Shown in pieces: positions 1 through 7,579 of a stretch of 47,028 nucleotides of DNA. Numbering within the stretch: the stretch's first letter is position 1; every line of letters starts with the position of its first letter. Position numbers and translations under genes: made by a program. The notes below the pieces were generated by a model. That model worked only from the letters and a program-made list of their open reading frames with translations. It had not been told where the DNA came from and made no database searches. The DNA is from Candidatus Burkholderia verschuerenii. GTDB lineage: Bacteria; Pseudomonadota; Gammaproteobacteria; Burkholderiales; Burkholderiaceae. The stretch lies in the NCBI RefSeq assembly GCF_001189365.1, contig NZ_LFJJ01000176.1, forward strand, positions 1-47,028. Reading direction: 5' to 3'.

Positions 1-123
1 TTCTTCATCCATGGCCTGATCGGCGCTTTGTCGTCAAGCACTCAAGGTAGGAGCCCGGTGCCTAAATTGGGCACGCCGGGATCTGTGCGGGGGGTGTTCA
101 GTAATGGACATCCCTACCGCAAT
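1..123 (+). mobile_element. 3' end of a group II intron (domains V and VI), antisense in a porin gene
   Basis: Positions 51-83 fold as a domain V-like hairpin. The lower stem pairs 51-58 with 76-83, with one G/A mismatch at 53/81. The AGC triad is at 52-54, a two-base bulge at 74-75, and the upper stem is 59-62 with 70-73. Positions 87-120 fold as domain VI: 88-90 pair with 117-119 and 91-99 with 106-114, leaving T115 and A116 bulged. A116 would be the branch point, about seven bases before a 3' splice site near 122-123. Porin coding sequence resumes right after this on the opposite strand. The rest of the intron, and any reverse transcriptase, lies left of the window. Because the intron is antisense to the porin it could not splice from porin mRNA. 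The fold was done by hand, so the exact boundary may be off by a few bases. Confidence 0.7.
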
Positions 124-539
124 CGGCCGAAGGTCAGTTGCTGACCCTTGTACGAGAGTTCGACCCACGCCTGACGGCCGAACAGACGCGTGGTCGTCGT
201 CGCGTTCGCGCCGATGCCCCTCGTCGAATTGCCGAGCGTGCCGTCGTTGACGTTGAAGCCATCTTCCAAGGTGAAGATCGCCTTCAGTCCGCCGCCGAGG
301 TCTTCGACGCCCTTCATGCCCCAGCGCGAGCCGGAAAGATTACCGGATGTCTCGCGCGTCACCCCGCCGCCAGCAGTCGTATTGTTGATATGTTCGATGC
401 CCACGTCGACGATGCCGTAAAGCGTCACGCTGCTTTGCGCGTGCACCGCGCAGGCAAAGCTCATGCACGCGCCGGCGAGTGCCGTGAGCGCGAAAACGGA
501 TGGGACGTTGGCAGGGTTGCCGGCCTTCTTGAACGACAT
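114..539 (-). pseudogene. Gram-negative porin, N-terminal part, interrupted by a group II intron
   Basis: The protein begins with a signal peptide (basic N-terminus, hydrophobic stretch, cleavage near AVHAQS at about residue 35). It continues with the first strands typical of Burkholderia OmpC/porin_4 trimeric porins: SSVTLYGIVDVGIEH, GSRWGMKGVEDLGGGLKAIF and the LTFGR strand. Such porins usually have 350-400 residues. Here homology stops after LTFGR and the frame runs for a few codons of intron before a stop, so only about 136 native residues remain. The start at 539 follows a GGAG ribosome site. It is the last visible gene of a minus-strand catabolic operon and would supply outer-membrane entry for that substrate. 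The C-terminal exon, if still present, lies left of the window. Confidence 0.8.
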
Positions 540-617
540 GGAGTCTCCAGACTGAGTGGGTTATAGATTTAATTGAGTGATGCGAAAACGCGTGCGCCAA
601 GTGCGTTAAATGCGAAG

Positions 618-1994
618 TTACGTGCGAACCGCGCGTGCTTCGCCGGCGTCCGCGCCCGGATCGCCGAGCCATGCAATGGTTAGCGCGCCGAGCAGCAGAA
701 AGCCCGCGACGGCGAACAACGGAACGGTGAAACCGCCGGAGGTTTGCTTGAGCCAGCCGATCATCGAAGGACCGACGAAGCCGCCGAGATTGCCCACCGA
801 CACGATCAGCGCGAGCCCGCCCGCCGCCGCGCGTCCGGTCAGGAAGCTCGACGGAATGGCCCAGTACGTCGCCTGGACTCCGAGGATGCCGCTCACCGTG
901 AAGCACAGCGCGACCAGCTTGAGCGCGGGTGCGTCGAGGAAGGTGCTCGCGGCGAGCGCGACCGCCGCGATGACCAGCGCACCCGCCACATACGGAATGC
1001 GATTGACCGCGCGATTGGCGACGCGCGCCCACCAAAGCATCGCGAACGCGCCGACCAGATACGGAATGGCGGTCAGCCAGCCGACCACGGCATGATCGAC
1101 GCCGAACTGCTTGATCATCTGCGGCATCCACATGCCGACGCCGATCGATCCGACGATGCCGCAGAAGTTGACGAACGCGAGCACGAACACGCGCCAGTTG
1201 GTCAGCGCGTCGCGCAGGTTCTTGCCGTGCTTCGCGCCGATATCGCCCTGTTCGAACGCGAGACGGCGTTCCAGCGAACGCTTCTCCTCGGCAGTGAGCC
1301 ACTTCGCTTTCGCGGGACGATCTGCCAGCAGGAACAGACACGCCACGCCGAGCACGACGGCCGGCACGCCTTCGATCAGCAGCAGCCATTGCCAGCTGCG
1401 CAGACCATGCAGGCCGCCCAGTTGCAGCAGCGCGCCCGAGATCGGCGAACCGATCATGTTGGCCACAGGAATGCCGACCAGAAACGCCGCCGTCACCTTC
1501 GCGCGCCACTTGCCCGGAAACCAGTGCGTGAAGTAGAGATAGATGCCGGGCGTAAAGCCCGCTTCCGCGAGGCCGAGCAGAAAGCGCGCCGCCGCGAAGC
1601 TCTTCGGGCCGACGACGAACGCCGTCAGCATCGAAATGAGACCCCACGTGAACATGATCCGCGCGATCCATACGCGCGCACCGACCTTCTGCATGATGAG
1701 ATTGCTCGGAATCTCGAACAGAAAATAGCCGATGAAGAACAGCCCTGCGCCGAAGCCGAACTGCTCGGCGGTGAGGCCGAGATCCTTGTTCATCGTCAGC
1801 GCGGCGAACCCGACGTTGGTCCGGTCGAGATAGCTCACGACATAGCAGAAGAAAATGAACGGCAGGATGCGGCGGAATGCCTTCGCGAGCGTGCGTTCGC
1901 TGGCGGCGTATTCCTCATCGCCGATCTGCACGTCGGGCGGCGCTTGCGCGGCGTCTCCCGAGCGCGCGGCGCTCATGGTTTGCGACATGGTCAT
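618..1994 (-). CDS. MFS transporter, anion:cation symporter (ACS) family
   Basis: A 458-residue, twelve-helix major facilitator protein. After a polar N-terminus, helix 1 carries the ACS-family signature YLDRTNVGFA (residues 55-64). The central cytoplasmic loop (about residues 225-265) is charged and followed by six more helices. Members usually bring organic anions such as hexuronates, tartrate, phthalate or glucarate into the cell with protons. The ATG at 1994 follows a GGAGGA ribosome site five to six bases upstream. It lies between a lactonase-like gene and a porin in one minus-strand operon, so it is probably the inner-membrane carrier for the sugar acid or hydroxy acid degraded by the upstream enzymes. 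The exact substrate cannot be read from the sequence. Confidence 0.88.
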   Translation of the reverse strand: MTMSQTMSAARSGDAAQAPPDVQIGDEEYAASERTLAKAFRRILPFIFFCYVVSYLDRTNVGFAALTMNKDLGLTAEQFGFGAGLFFIGYFLFEIPSNLIMQKVGARVWIARIMFTWGLISMLTAFVVGPKSFAAARFLLGLAEAGFTPGIYLYFTHWFPGKWRAKVTAAFLVGIPVANMIGSPISGALLQLGGLHGLRSWQWLLLIEGVPAVVLGVACLFLLADRPAKAKWLTAEEKRSLERRLAFEQGDIGAKHGKNLRDALTNWRVFVLAFVNFCGIVGSIGVGMWMPQMIKQFGVDHAVVGWLTAIPYLVGAFAMLWWARVANRAVNRIPYVAGALVIAAVALAASTFLDAPALKLVALCFTVSGILGVQATYWAIPSSFLTGRAAAGGLALIVSVGNLGGFVGPSMIGWLKQTSGGFTVPLFAVAGFLLLGALTIAWLGDPGADAGEARAVRT

Positions 1995-2051
1995 GCTGAC
2001 TCCTCCAACGCACTTCTTCTCCGGTGCGATGTGTTGATATGGAACCGCGCT

Positions 2052-2981
2052 TCAGCGTGGCTTCGACGCCCGCTTCGGCAGCGGTTCGGCGATGCTCATC
2101 TGCGCCTTGAGCACGGTCCCGGACACGGATTCGGTCATATAGAGCGTCTTCATGTCCGCGCCGCCGAAACATAGATTCGTGAGCGATGCGCCTTCCGGGC
2201 TGGTCAGGATTTCGACCGGCTCCGCGCGGTGATTCAGCACCCACGCGCGCCCGAGTCCCGGGTTCGCGATAAACAACCGCCCTTCGCAATCGACGGTCAG
2301 TCCGTCGGGACCGCTCGGACCGTAGGAAGTAAAGAACTGCCCGACCTTGCTGACCGAGCCATCGGCTTGCAGCGGCACGCGCCACACGCAATTGCCGCGC
2401 GTCATGCCGACGAACAGCACGCGCTCGTCGGGCGACAGCACGAGACCGTTCGGGCTCGGGCAATTGCCGAGCAGCATGTCGAGCTTGCCGTCCGGCGCGA
2501 GGCGATAGACGCGGCCGGTCGGATCGTGCAGGCCGGTTTGTCCCTGATCGGTGAAGTACAGATTGCCGTTCGAGTCGAAGGTGAGATCGTTCACGCCGCG
2601 AAAGCGCTCGCTGTTGCGGCGCTCCAGATACGGCCGCACGTCCCCGCGTTCGATGTCGAGCAGCATCAGCCCGTTGCGATAGTCGGTGATGAGCATGTGC
2701 GCGTCGTCGAAACGCTTCATGCCGTTCGGCTCGCCGTCGTACTGCACGACGAGCTCCCACTCGCCCGCAGGCGAAATGCGGAAGATGCGGCCGTGCGGAA
2801 TGTCTGTCACGAAGAGATGACCGGCGGGATCCCAGACGGGTCCTTCGAGAAACGAATCCGTCGGCAATCCGCCGCGATTCGCGCGCGCCCAGTCCGTCTG
2901 GACTTCGGGCTTGCGGAACTTCTCCGGCATGCGCGTGAAGACTTCGGCTGCGCGCACTTCGGGCGAGGTGAGATAGAACAT
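2052..2981 (-). CDS. SMP-30/gluconolactonase-like family protein
   Basis: A 309-residue six-bladed beta-propeller of the SMP-30/gluconolactonase/LRE family, which hydrolyses sugar or aromatic lactones using one divalent metal. The usual metal ligands and neighbours are visible: Glu46 in LEGPVW, Asn131 in RGVNDLTF, Asn178 in CPSPNGLVLSPD and Asp226 in GPDGLTVD. No signal peptide is seen, so it is probably cytoplasmic. The frame stays open further upstream, but the ATG at 2981 (MFYLTSPEV) has an AGAAGG ribosome site and the expected family length. It lies 29 bases after the hydroxyacid dehydrogenase and before the MFS gene, fitting a lactone-opening step in the same pathway. Confidence 0.85.
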   Translation of the reverse strand: MFYLTSPEVRAAEVFTRMPEKFRKPEVQTDWARANRGGLPTDSFLEGPVWDPAGHLFVTDIPHGRIFRISPAGEWELVVQYDGEPNGMKRFDDAHMLITDYRNGLMLLDIERGDVRPYLERRNSERFRGVNDLTFDSNGNLYFTDQGQTGLHDPTGRVYRLAPDGKLDMLLGNCPSPNGLVLSPDERVLFVGMTRGNCVWRVPLQADGSVSKVGQFFTSYGPSGPDGLTVDCEGRLFIANPGLGRAWVLNHRAEPVEILTSPEGASLTNLCFGGADMKTLYMTESVSGTVLKAQMSIAEPLPKRASKPR

Positions 2982-3010
2982 GCTGAACCTTCTGCGTAAT
3001 TTCAGGCGAG

Positions 3011-3959
3011 TCAGGCGACGTTGCGGGCGTGCTCGTCGAGCGCCGCGAGCACGTTCGCCGCCGCGCCGCGACCCATGTTCACGTAAGCGGCATCGATGAC
3101 GCCGCCGATGTGCGGCGTCAGAATCACGTTGGAAATGGGCTGGAAAAGATGCGGGTGGGTCATCGGCTCGACGTCGAAGCTGTCGAGACCGGCCGCGCGA
3201 AGCTGGCCGCTCGCCAACGCGTCGGCGAGCGCGGCTTCGTCGATAAGCCCGCCGCGCGCCGTGTTGACGAGAATCGCGCCGCGCTTGCAGCGCGCGAGCG
3301 TGTCGCGGTTCAGCATCCGGCGGTTCTCGGCGGTCAGCGGGCAATGCAGCGACATCACATCCGCTTGCGCGTAAATCTCGTCGAGCGGGACGAGCGTCAC
3401 GCCGTGCGGTGCGTCCTTCGCGTACGGATCGAAGGCGATCACGTTCATGCCGAACGCGACGCCCGCCGCCACGCGACGGCCGATCGCGCCAAGGCCGACC
3501 AGGCCCAGCGTGCGGCCTTCGAGTTCCACGGACTTATGTGTGCGTGGACTTGTCCCAGTGGCCGTCGCGCATGCGGGCGTCCAGCTGCGGCACGGACTTG
3601 GCGCACGCGAGAATCAGCGCCCACGCGTGCTCGGACACGGCGGCCGCGTTCGCGCCGACCGCCGCGCGCACCGCGATGCCGCGCTCGGCCGCGGCCGCCT
3701 GATCGATCACGTCGATGCCGCTGCCGTGCTTCGAGATGACCTGCAGGTTCTCGGCGGCATCCATGATGCGGCTGTTGATCTTGCCGTATCGAACGATGAT
3801 GGCGACTGGCTTGTGGCGCTCGCACAGCGCGACGATGTCGTCTTCGCTCGGCTGCTTGCCCGCGAACACGATGTCGAAGCGGGTCAGCATGTCGAGCGCT
3901 TGCGGCGCGAGATCGGCGGCGGTCACGAGGACCACGGGCTTTTGCAAAGTCGTCGACAT
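3011..3959 (-). pseudogene. D-2-hydroxyacid dehydrogenase, frameshifted
   Basis: Two adjacent frames make up one NAD-dependent D-isomer 2-hydroxyacid dehydrogenase of the phosphoglycerate/glyoxylate-reductase type. Residues 1-141 run from the ATG at 3959 to a TAA at 3534-3536 and hold the substrate domain (RYGKINSRIMDAAENLQVIS, then HGSGIDVID). The second frame, 3529-3011, holds the Rossmann motif GLGAIG, the catalytic Arg in NTARGGLID, Glu in LDSFDVEP and His in LTPHIGG. The expected join ...WDKSTHKSVELEGRTLG is broken near 3530-3540 by four extra or two missing bases in a CACACA-like tract. The start overlaps the stop of the RraA gene (TAATG), so the two genes are translationally coupled. 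Either this is a pseudogene or the base calls are wrong. Confidence 0.82.
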
Positions 3960-4660
3960 TACAGTGCCTCGCCTTCGGCCAGCATGCCAAACGCGCGCAG
4001 TTCCTTTTCGTGCCACGACGGACGCAGTTGCTCGCCCTTCAGAATTTCGGCGATGCGGGCGGTTTCCGCATCCAGCTTCTTCTGCGCGAGTTCGACGATG
4101 CGCGCGACATCGGCGCGGGGAATCACGACGACGCCGTCCGCATCGCCGACGACCAGATCGCCCGGATTGATCGATGCACCCGCGACGGAAGCCGGCGCGT
4201 TCACCACGCCCGCGACGCTCTTGGTCGGGCCGCACGGGTTCAGGCCGGCGGCGAAGACGGGAAAGTCGCCCTTCGCCAGTTCGTGCGAATCGCGCACCGC
4301 GCCGTCGATGATGATGCCGGCGCCGCCGCTGACCTTGGCCTGCGTCGCCATGATTTCGCCGATCAGCGCGCACGAGAGATCGTCTTTGCCGTCGACGACG
4401 ATCACGTCGCCCGGCTTCGCGATCGAGAGCGCCGCGTGGATCGCGAGGTTGTCGCCGGGGCGCACTTCGACCGTGATCGCGGGGCCTGCGACCTTCATCG
4501 ACGGGGAAAGCGACTGCACGCGTCCGTGCAGCGTGCCGCGACGGCCCGCGACATCCGCGAGGATGGCTGCCTGGAATTTCGCGGCGGCCTGAACCAGTTC
4601 AGGCGACACGCGTTCGATGCTGCGATTGATAAGGGAATGACTGGCGGATGCTGCGCTCAT
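3959..4660 (-). CDS. RraA-like protein (4-hydroxy-4-methyl-2-oxoglutarate aldolase type)
   Basis: A 233-residue RraA-fold protein. Visible features are the GEIMATQAK helix (Gly101, Glu102), the metal and substrate motif GAVRDSHEL (Arg123, Asp124) and the closing DADGVVVIPRADV. Aldolase members of this family cleave 4-hydroxy-4-methyl-2-oxoglutarate or 4-carboxy-4-hydroxy-2-oxoadipate, or decarboxylate oxaloacetate; others inhibit RNase E. The operon context of dehydrogenase, lactonase, carrier and porin favours the catabolic role. The ATG at 4660 has an AGGTGA ribosome site six bases upstream; the frame extends to a GTG at 4669 that overlaps this site and is less likely. It is the first gene of the minus-strand operon and faces an IclR regulator. 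Confidence 0.85.
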   Translation of the reverse strand: MSAASASHSLINRSIERVSPELVQAAAKFQAAILADVAGRRGTLHGRVQSLSPSMKVAGPAITVEVRPGDNLAIHAALSIAKPGDVIVVDGKDDLSCALIGEIMATQAKVSGGAGIIIDGAVRDSHELAKGDFPVFAAGLNPCGPTKSVAGVVNAPASVAGASINPGDLVVGDADGVVVIPRADVARIVELAQKKLDAETARIAEILKGEQLRPSWHEKELRAFGMLAEGEAL

Positions 4661-4690
4661 GAATCTCACCTCGATTTGTGAGTTATACTA

Positions 4691-4797
4691 TGTACAACTA
4701 ATGTGTACAAAGTGAAATCACTATAAGACAGCGAACAGGCGAGCGGCCAGTAGCGTTTACACTTTTACGGTGTAAATCGCAGTTTTACTGTGTAAAA
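4691..4797. promoter_or_regulatory. Divergent promoter region with four palindromic operator candidates
   Basis: The 167-base gap between the aldolase gene (minus) and the IclR gene (plus) is AT-rich and holds several symmetric elements. TGTACA occurs at 4691-4696 and again at 4704-4709, 13 bases apart. GTGAAATCAC is at 4712-4721. TTTACAC (4756-4762) and GTGTAAA (4770-4776) form a perfect inverted repeat with a 7-base spacer. TTTTAC (4783-4788) and GTAAAA (4792-4797) form another. The last two share the GTGTAAA half-site and are the best candidates for IclR binding, 30-70 bases before the regulator's start. The TGTACA pair lies close to the aldolase start. Assigning sites to the regulator is inference. 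Confidence 0.6.
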
Positions 4798-4827
4798 TAA
4801 TCCCGGACCGATACGAGGGAAGCGGAA

Positions 4828-5538
4828 ATGGGAAACGAAGGTGTGGCGGCCGTGGAGAAGGCGCTATCGCTGCTGGACTGCTTCAGGCCGGGCGCCGAAT
4901 CGCAGTCGCTGGCGGCGCTGGCTCAGGTCTCCGGCATGCACAAGACGACCGTGTACCGGCTGATGAACTCGCTCGAGCGAATGGGTTATGTCGTGCGCTT
5001 GCAGACGGGAAACTACTCGCTCGGGCATCGCGTGCTGTATCTCGGCAAGCTCTACGAGCAGTCGTTTCATCTTTCGTCGGTGGTCGAGCCGGCGCTGCAT
5101 GCGCTCGCGGCGCTGACGAAAGAGAGCGCATCCTACTATGTGCACGAAAACGGCGAGCGGCTTTGCCTGTTCAGAGTGGAGCCATCCGAAGGTCTGCGCG
5201 AGACCCGGCTGGCGGGCACGTCGCTCCCGCTCGACGATACGGCCATCAGCCAGGTGATTCGCTTCTGGGGAATGGGCGAGCCGATTTACGACGAGCAACC
5301 GGCCTTGCCGCTCTTCACCGCGGGCGCGCGCGATGTGCACACCGCCGCTTTCGCGACGCCCATTTTCGGCGCGGGCGACAAGTTCATGGCCGCGTTGTCG
5401 CTGTCCGGTCCGGCCTCGCGTCTCAGCGCGGCCCATTCGAGCGGCGCGCTCGATCGCGCACAACTGGACGCGGCGGCCGATCTATCGCGACGGCTGGGCG
5501 CAAGCGCGAGTCTCTGCAGCAGGTTTTACGGCGTTTGA
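4828..5538 (+). CDS. IclR-family transcriptional regulator
   Basis: A 236-residue regulator with an N-terminal winged helix-turn-helix (about residues 5-65, including QVSGMHKTTVYRLMNSLERMGYV) followed by an IclR effector domain (from about residue 75). It is slightly shorter than the usual 250-270 residues. The ATG at 4828 follows a purine-rich GAGGGAAGCGG stretch. It is divergent from the aldolase-dehydrogenase-lactonase-MFS-porin operon and probably represses or activates it in response to a pathway compound. Repeated GTGTAAA half-sites just upstream suggest autoregulation. The ligand cannot be deduced. Confidence 0.88.
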   Translation: MGNEGVAAVEKALSLLDCFRPGAESQSLAALAQVSGMHKTTVYRLMNSLERMGYVVRLQTGNYSLGHRVLYLGKLYEQSFHLSSVVEPALHALAALTKESASYYVHENGERLCLFRVEPSEGLRETRLAGTSLPLDDTAISQVIRFWGMGEPIYDEQPALPLFTAGARDVHTAAFATPIFGAGDKFMAALSLSGPASRLSAAHSSGALDRAQLDAAADLSRRLGASASLCSRFYGV

Positions 5539-5742
5539 TCGGACCGCAGCGAATTTTTCAATGGCGCGTTGTTTGTCGAAAGAGACGCGTGACGCACTTC
5601 GATGAGGAATCCTGTGATATCGAAACGTTCAAGATCGTCTCTAATGAGCGTGACCCTTGAACATTTTCGACAGCTTAAAGATGCCTGTTGCGACGATCCT
5701 TGCAACAATGTCCTCGGTAGTTCGATCAAGGTGCGTACGAAC

Positions 5743-5850
5743 TTACCCCGGTGGAGTAATGATCTTCATGATGACGCTAATAAGCACCACGCCGATCACG
5801 ACAAGCAAGACGAAGCGCCATGTAGGCATGTCCGATTCTTTGTCGCTCAT
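5743..5850 (-). CDS. 35-residue single-helix membrane peptide
   Basis: A short frame encodes MSDKESDMPTWRF followed by a strongly hydrophobic segment rich in Val, Leu and Ile (about residues 13-32) and a short TPPG tail. This gives an acidic N-terminus, one predicted transmembrane helix and a small C-terminal tail. The start ATG at 5850 overlaps the TGA of an upstream frame ending ...KHFKSNIE (ATGA), so it may be translationally coupled to the gene before it. No strong ribosome site is seen. No family is recognised. The membrane-like composition is what separates this frame from shadow ORFs here; a chance ORF remains possible. Confidence 0.45.
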   Translation of the reverse strand: MSDKESDMPTWRFVLLVVIGVVLISVIMKIITPPG

Positions 5851-6327
5851 TCGATGTTTGATTTGAAGTGTTTCAAGGCTTCCTTGATACGCGATCCTAA
5901 ATCGGATTCTGACGATAAAAGTCGCTTGTGAAAATCAGCGCTTCTTTGTGCTCGTCCGTGAGGTGAGTCCGGTTCGGCATGGAGCTGTAAAGTGCTAGAC
6001 GCATGTGCCGGTCCAGCGACAGCAAGCCGTTGTAGATGGCCGACGGCAAAGGCGCAATCGAATCGATCGACGCCACGAGAGGCGCGTCTTCGAAAAGTGG
6101 ACGATAGACCGCCGGCTCCCATGCGTCACTGCTTCCTGTCTTTCGATCGAACGTGAAGCGCACCTGCGTCGAGATCGTTCTCGCCATGATGTGCTCGACG
6201 CTCACATCCGTGACCAGACAGACGAGACTCGGCCCTCTGCGTCCTCGCCGGACGTACGCCACTGCGTGAAGTGAGCGTGAAAAATATCGCCCGCTATCAA
6301 GCTCTCAAGTGCGGCTTGTCTGTCCAT
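5847..6327 (-). pseudogene. Hypothetical protein, apparently frameshifted once or twice
   Basis: The frame from the ATG at 6327, behind a clear AAGGAAGAA ribosome site, reads MDRQAALESLIAGDIFHAH and stays open to a TGA near 6194. A second frame takes over at about 6230 (SLVCLVTDVSVEHIMART, then RFTFDRKTGSSDAWEPAVYRP) and ends at 5897. A third frame continues past that stop as ESDLGSRIKEALKHFKSNIE and ends in an ATGA overlap with the next small gene. Both shifts go in the same direction and fit single-base losses. Together they would give one protein of about 160 residues. No family is recognised. The internal ORF from 6262 or the ATG near 6187 could instead be an independent gene, so the ends are uncertain. 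Confidence 0.5.
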
Positions 6328-6367
6328 TTCTTCCTTCAGCCATGCCGATTAAAAAATCGCATCTGTC

Positions 6368-7060
6368 CTATTCCGCCCGGGTAAAAGCAGGACATCCGCT
6401 ATTGAGATGCACAACGCGCCCGTCCAGCGGTCCGTCGCCGGCGATGCACGCACCGTAGTCGAGCAAGTGGCCGTCTCCATCGAGCCGAACGAACCAGCGG
6501 CACGCCGAACATTGCCCGGCCAACGGTTGCCGCGAAGGTCGACCCCATCGGGTCGCCGCACTTTCGGCGGCGTCGAAGCTTGCCCGCTCGGCGTCCGACA
6601 TCTCGTACTCGCGGCTACCGTCAAAGACCGCGCCTTCGCGGGCATGAAGCCAGTTGCCGCACGCAAGTCTGATATGCCAGTTAGGATCGCCGGCGAGCAT
6701 CGACATGGTGCGGAGGATCTGGCCGTTGTCGAACGAGACGGTCAACTCGGGTATCGCGCCTTCGACGGTCAGATTCGCGATCTTCGTTGTGCGCAGACCG
6801 GCGATTCCGTTTGCGATCTCCGGGCCGGTGTTGGAACTGCCGTATAGAACCTTCCCGCGAGCCTCGACTCGCCAGTCCCATTCCACCGCGATGCATGCCT
6901 CGCCTCGCCCATACTGTCGATTGCCGGTGGGCGATACAACCTCGCCGAGTTCCAGAAAAATCGCAGAGCCCGCGCCTTTCCAGGGAAGCGAAACGTCGAG
7001 GCCCTGGAGACCGGACGTCAAGTCGAGGAAGCCATCAGTTACGTCGCGTTCTGTTGTCAA
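6368..7060 (-). CDS. Hypothetical protein with C-terminal Cys4 motif
   Basis: A 230-residue acidic protein with no signal peptide. The first ~145 residues look like a mixed beta domain (AIFLELGEVVSP, ACIAVEWDWRVEARGKVLYG, then IPELTVSFDNGQ). The last ~50 residues hold Cys184, Cys187, Cys205 and Cys223 in the pattern CSAC-x17-C-x17-C, with FVRLDGDGHLLDYGACIAG and DGRVVHLNSGCPAF. This resembles a small zinc-ribbon-like fold; a similar Cys and DGRVV pattern occurs in the C-terminus of DUF3027-type proteins, a recalled likeness only. The only available in-frame start is TTG at 7060, without a good ribosome site; the stop of the preceding gene lies in the same frame. The start may therefore be misread or lost through an indel. 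Confidence 0.6.
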   Translation of the reverse strand: MTTERDVTDGFLDLTSGLQGLDVSLPWKGAGSAIFLELGEVVSPTGNRQYGRGEACIAVEWDWRVEARGKVLYGSSNTGPEIANGIAGLRTTKIANLTVEGAIPELTVSFDNGQILRTMSMLAGDPNWHIRLACGNWLHAREGAVFDGSREYEMSDAERASFDAAESAATRWGRPSRQPLAGQCSACRWFVRLDGDGHLLDYGACIAGDGPLDGRVVHLNSGCPAFTRAE

Positions 7061-7114
7061 AAGTTTGCTCGAAGGTTCGCCAATTGGCTCGGACGGACTG
7101 CGACTATCTGCACA

Positions 7115-7477
7115 TCACGCGCGTTTCGAAAAAAATGCTGACGCCGATGGACGATACAGAAAATACAGCAACGTCCCTGCATACAGCAAAACCAGAAGGA
7201 TAAGACCGAACTGCCCGACAAGCGTCAGGATAGACGCCACCACTAAGGTTGCCGCTACGAGCGTCGCGGCAAACAGCGTCCGTGCGTGCCGGTCGCCCTT
7301 CAACATCCACAGCCCGCTGATGATCTGCAATCCGGTATTGACCGCTCCGAACGTGCCGAGGACGGTGCCCACAGCCGGCGGAGTACTCGTCACTGCGGTT
7401 TGAAGCAGTTGGAGGACGCCGGTGACCACGGAGAACCACGCGATGATGCTGACGGAAAGGGGACGGACTTTATGCAT
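7115..7477 (-). CDS. Small four-helix membrane protein, unknown function
   Basis: A 120-residue protein with about four hydrophobic helices: VSIIAWFSVVTGVLQLL (residues 8-24), a segment around 38-58, LFAATLVAATLVVASILTLV (about 68-87) and GLILLVLLYAGTLLYFLY (about 90-107). The N-terminus MHKVRPLSV and C-terminus SKRA are basic, suggesting both lie in the cytoplasm. The ATG at 7477 is the first in frame. It precedes the Cys4 protein gene on the same strand and may be co-transcribed with it. No family is recognised. Confidence 0.6.
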   Translation of the reverse strand: MHKVRPLSVSIIAWFSVVTGVLQLLQTAVTSTPPAVGTVLGTFGAVNTGLQIISGLWMLKGDRHARTLFAATLVAATLVVASILTLVGQFGLILLVLLYAGTLLYFLYRPSASAFFSKRA

Positions 7478-7579
7478 AGGGCGACGCGCTCAAACGGATC
7501 CAGGCTGTCGGACTAACGGCACGTCAGACGGATACTTGAGCGTCAACCGTTTCCGCGCTCCCGGCGCGATCGCGCGCGC

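Noticed and set aside
1..113. Left edge considered as an insertion-sequence terminus
   Set aside because: The sequence folds as group II intron domains V/VI with a branch-point bulge; no IS-type terminal inverted repeat is seen.
744..2174. 476-codon plus-strand ORF opposite the MFS transporter
   Set aside because: Arg/His/Glu-rich shadow frame typical of the antisense of GC-rich genes; the minus-strand frame has clear membrane helices and family motifs.
5526..5729. 67-codon minus-strand ORF downstream of the first IclR gene
   Set aside because: No ribosome site, no membrane or domain features, and overlaps the IclR 3' end; too weak to call.
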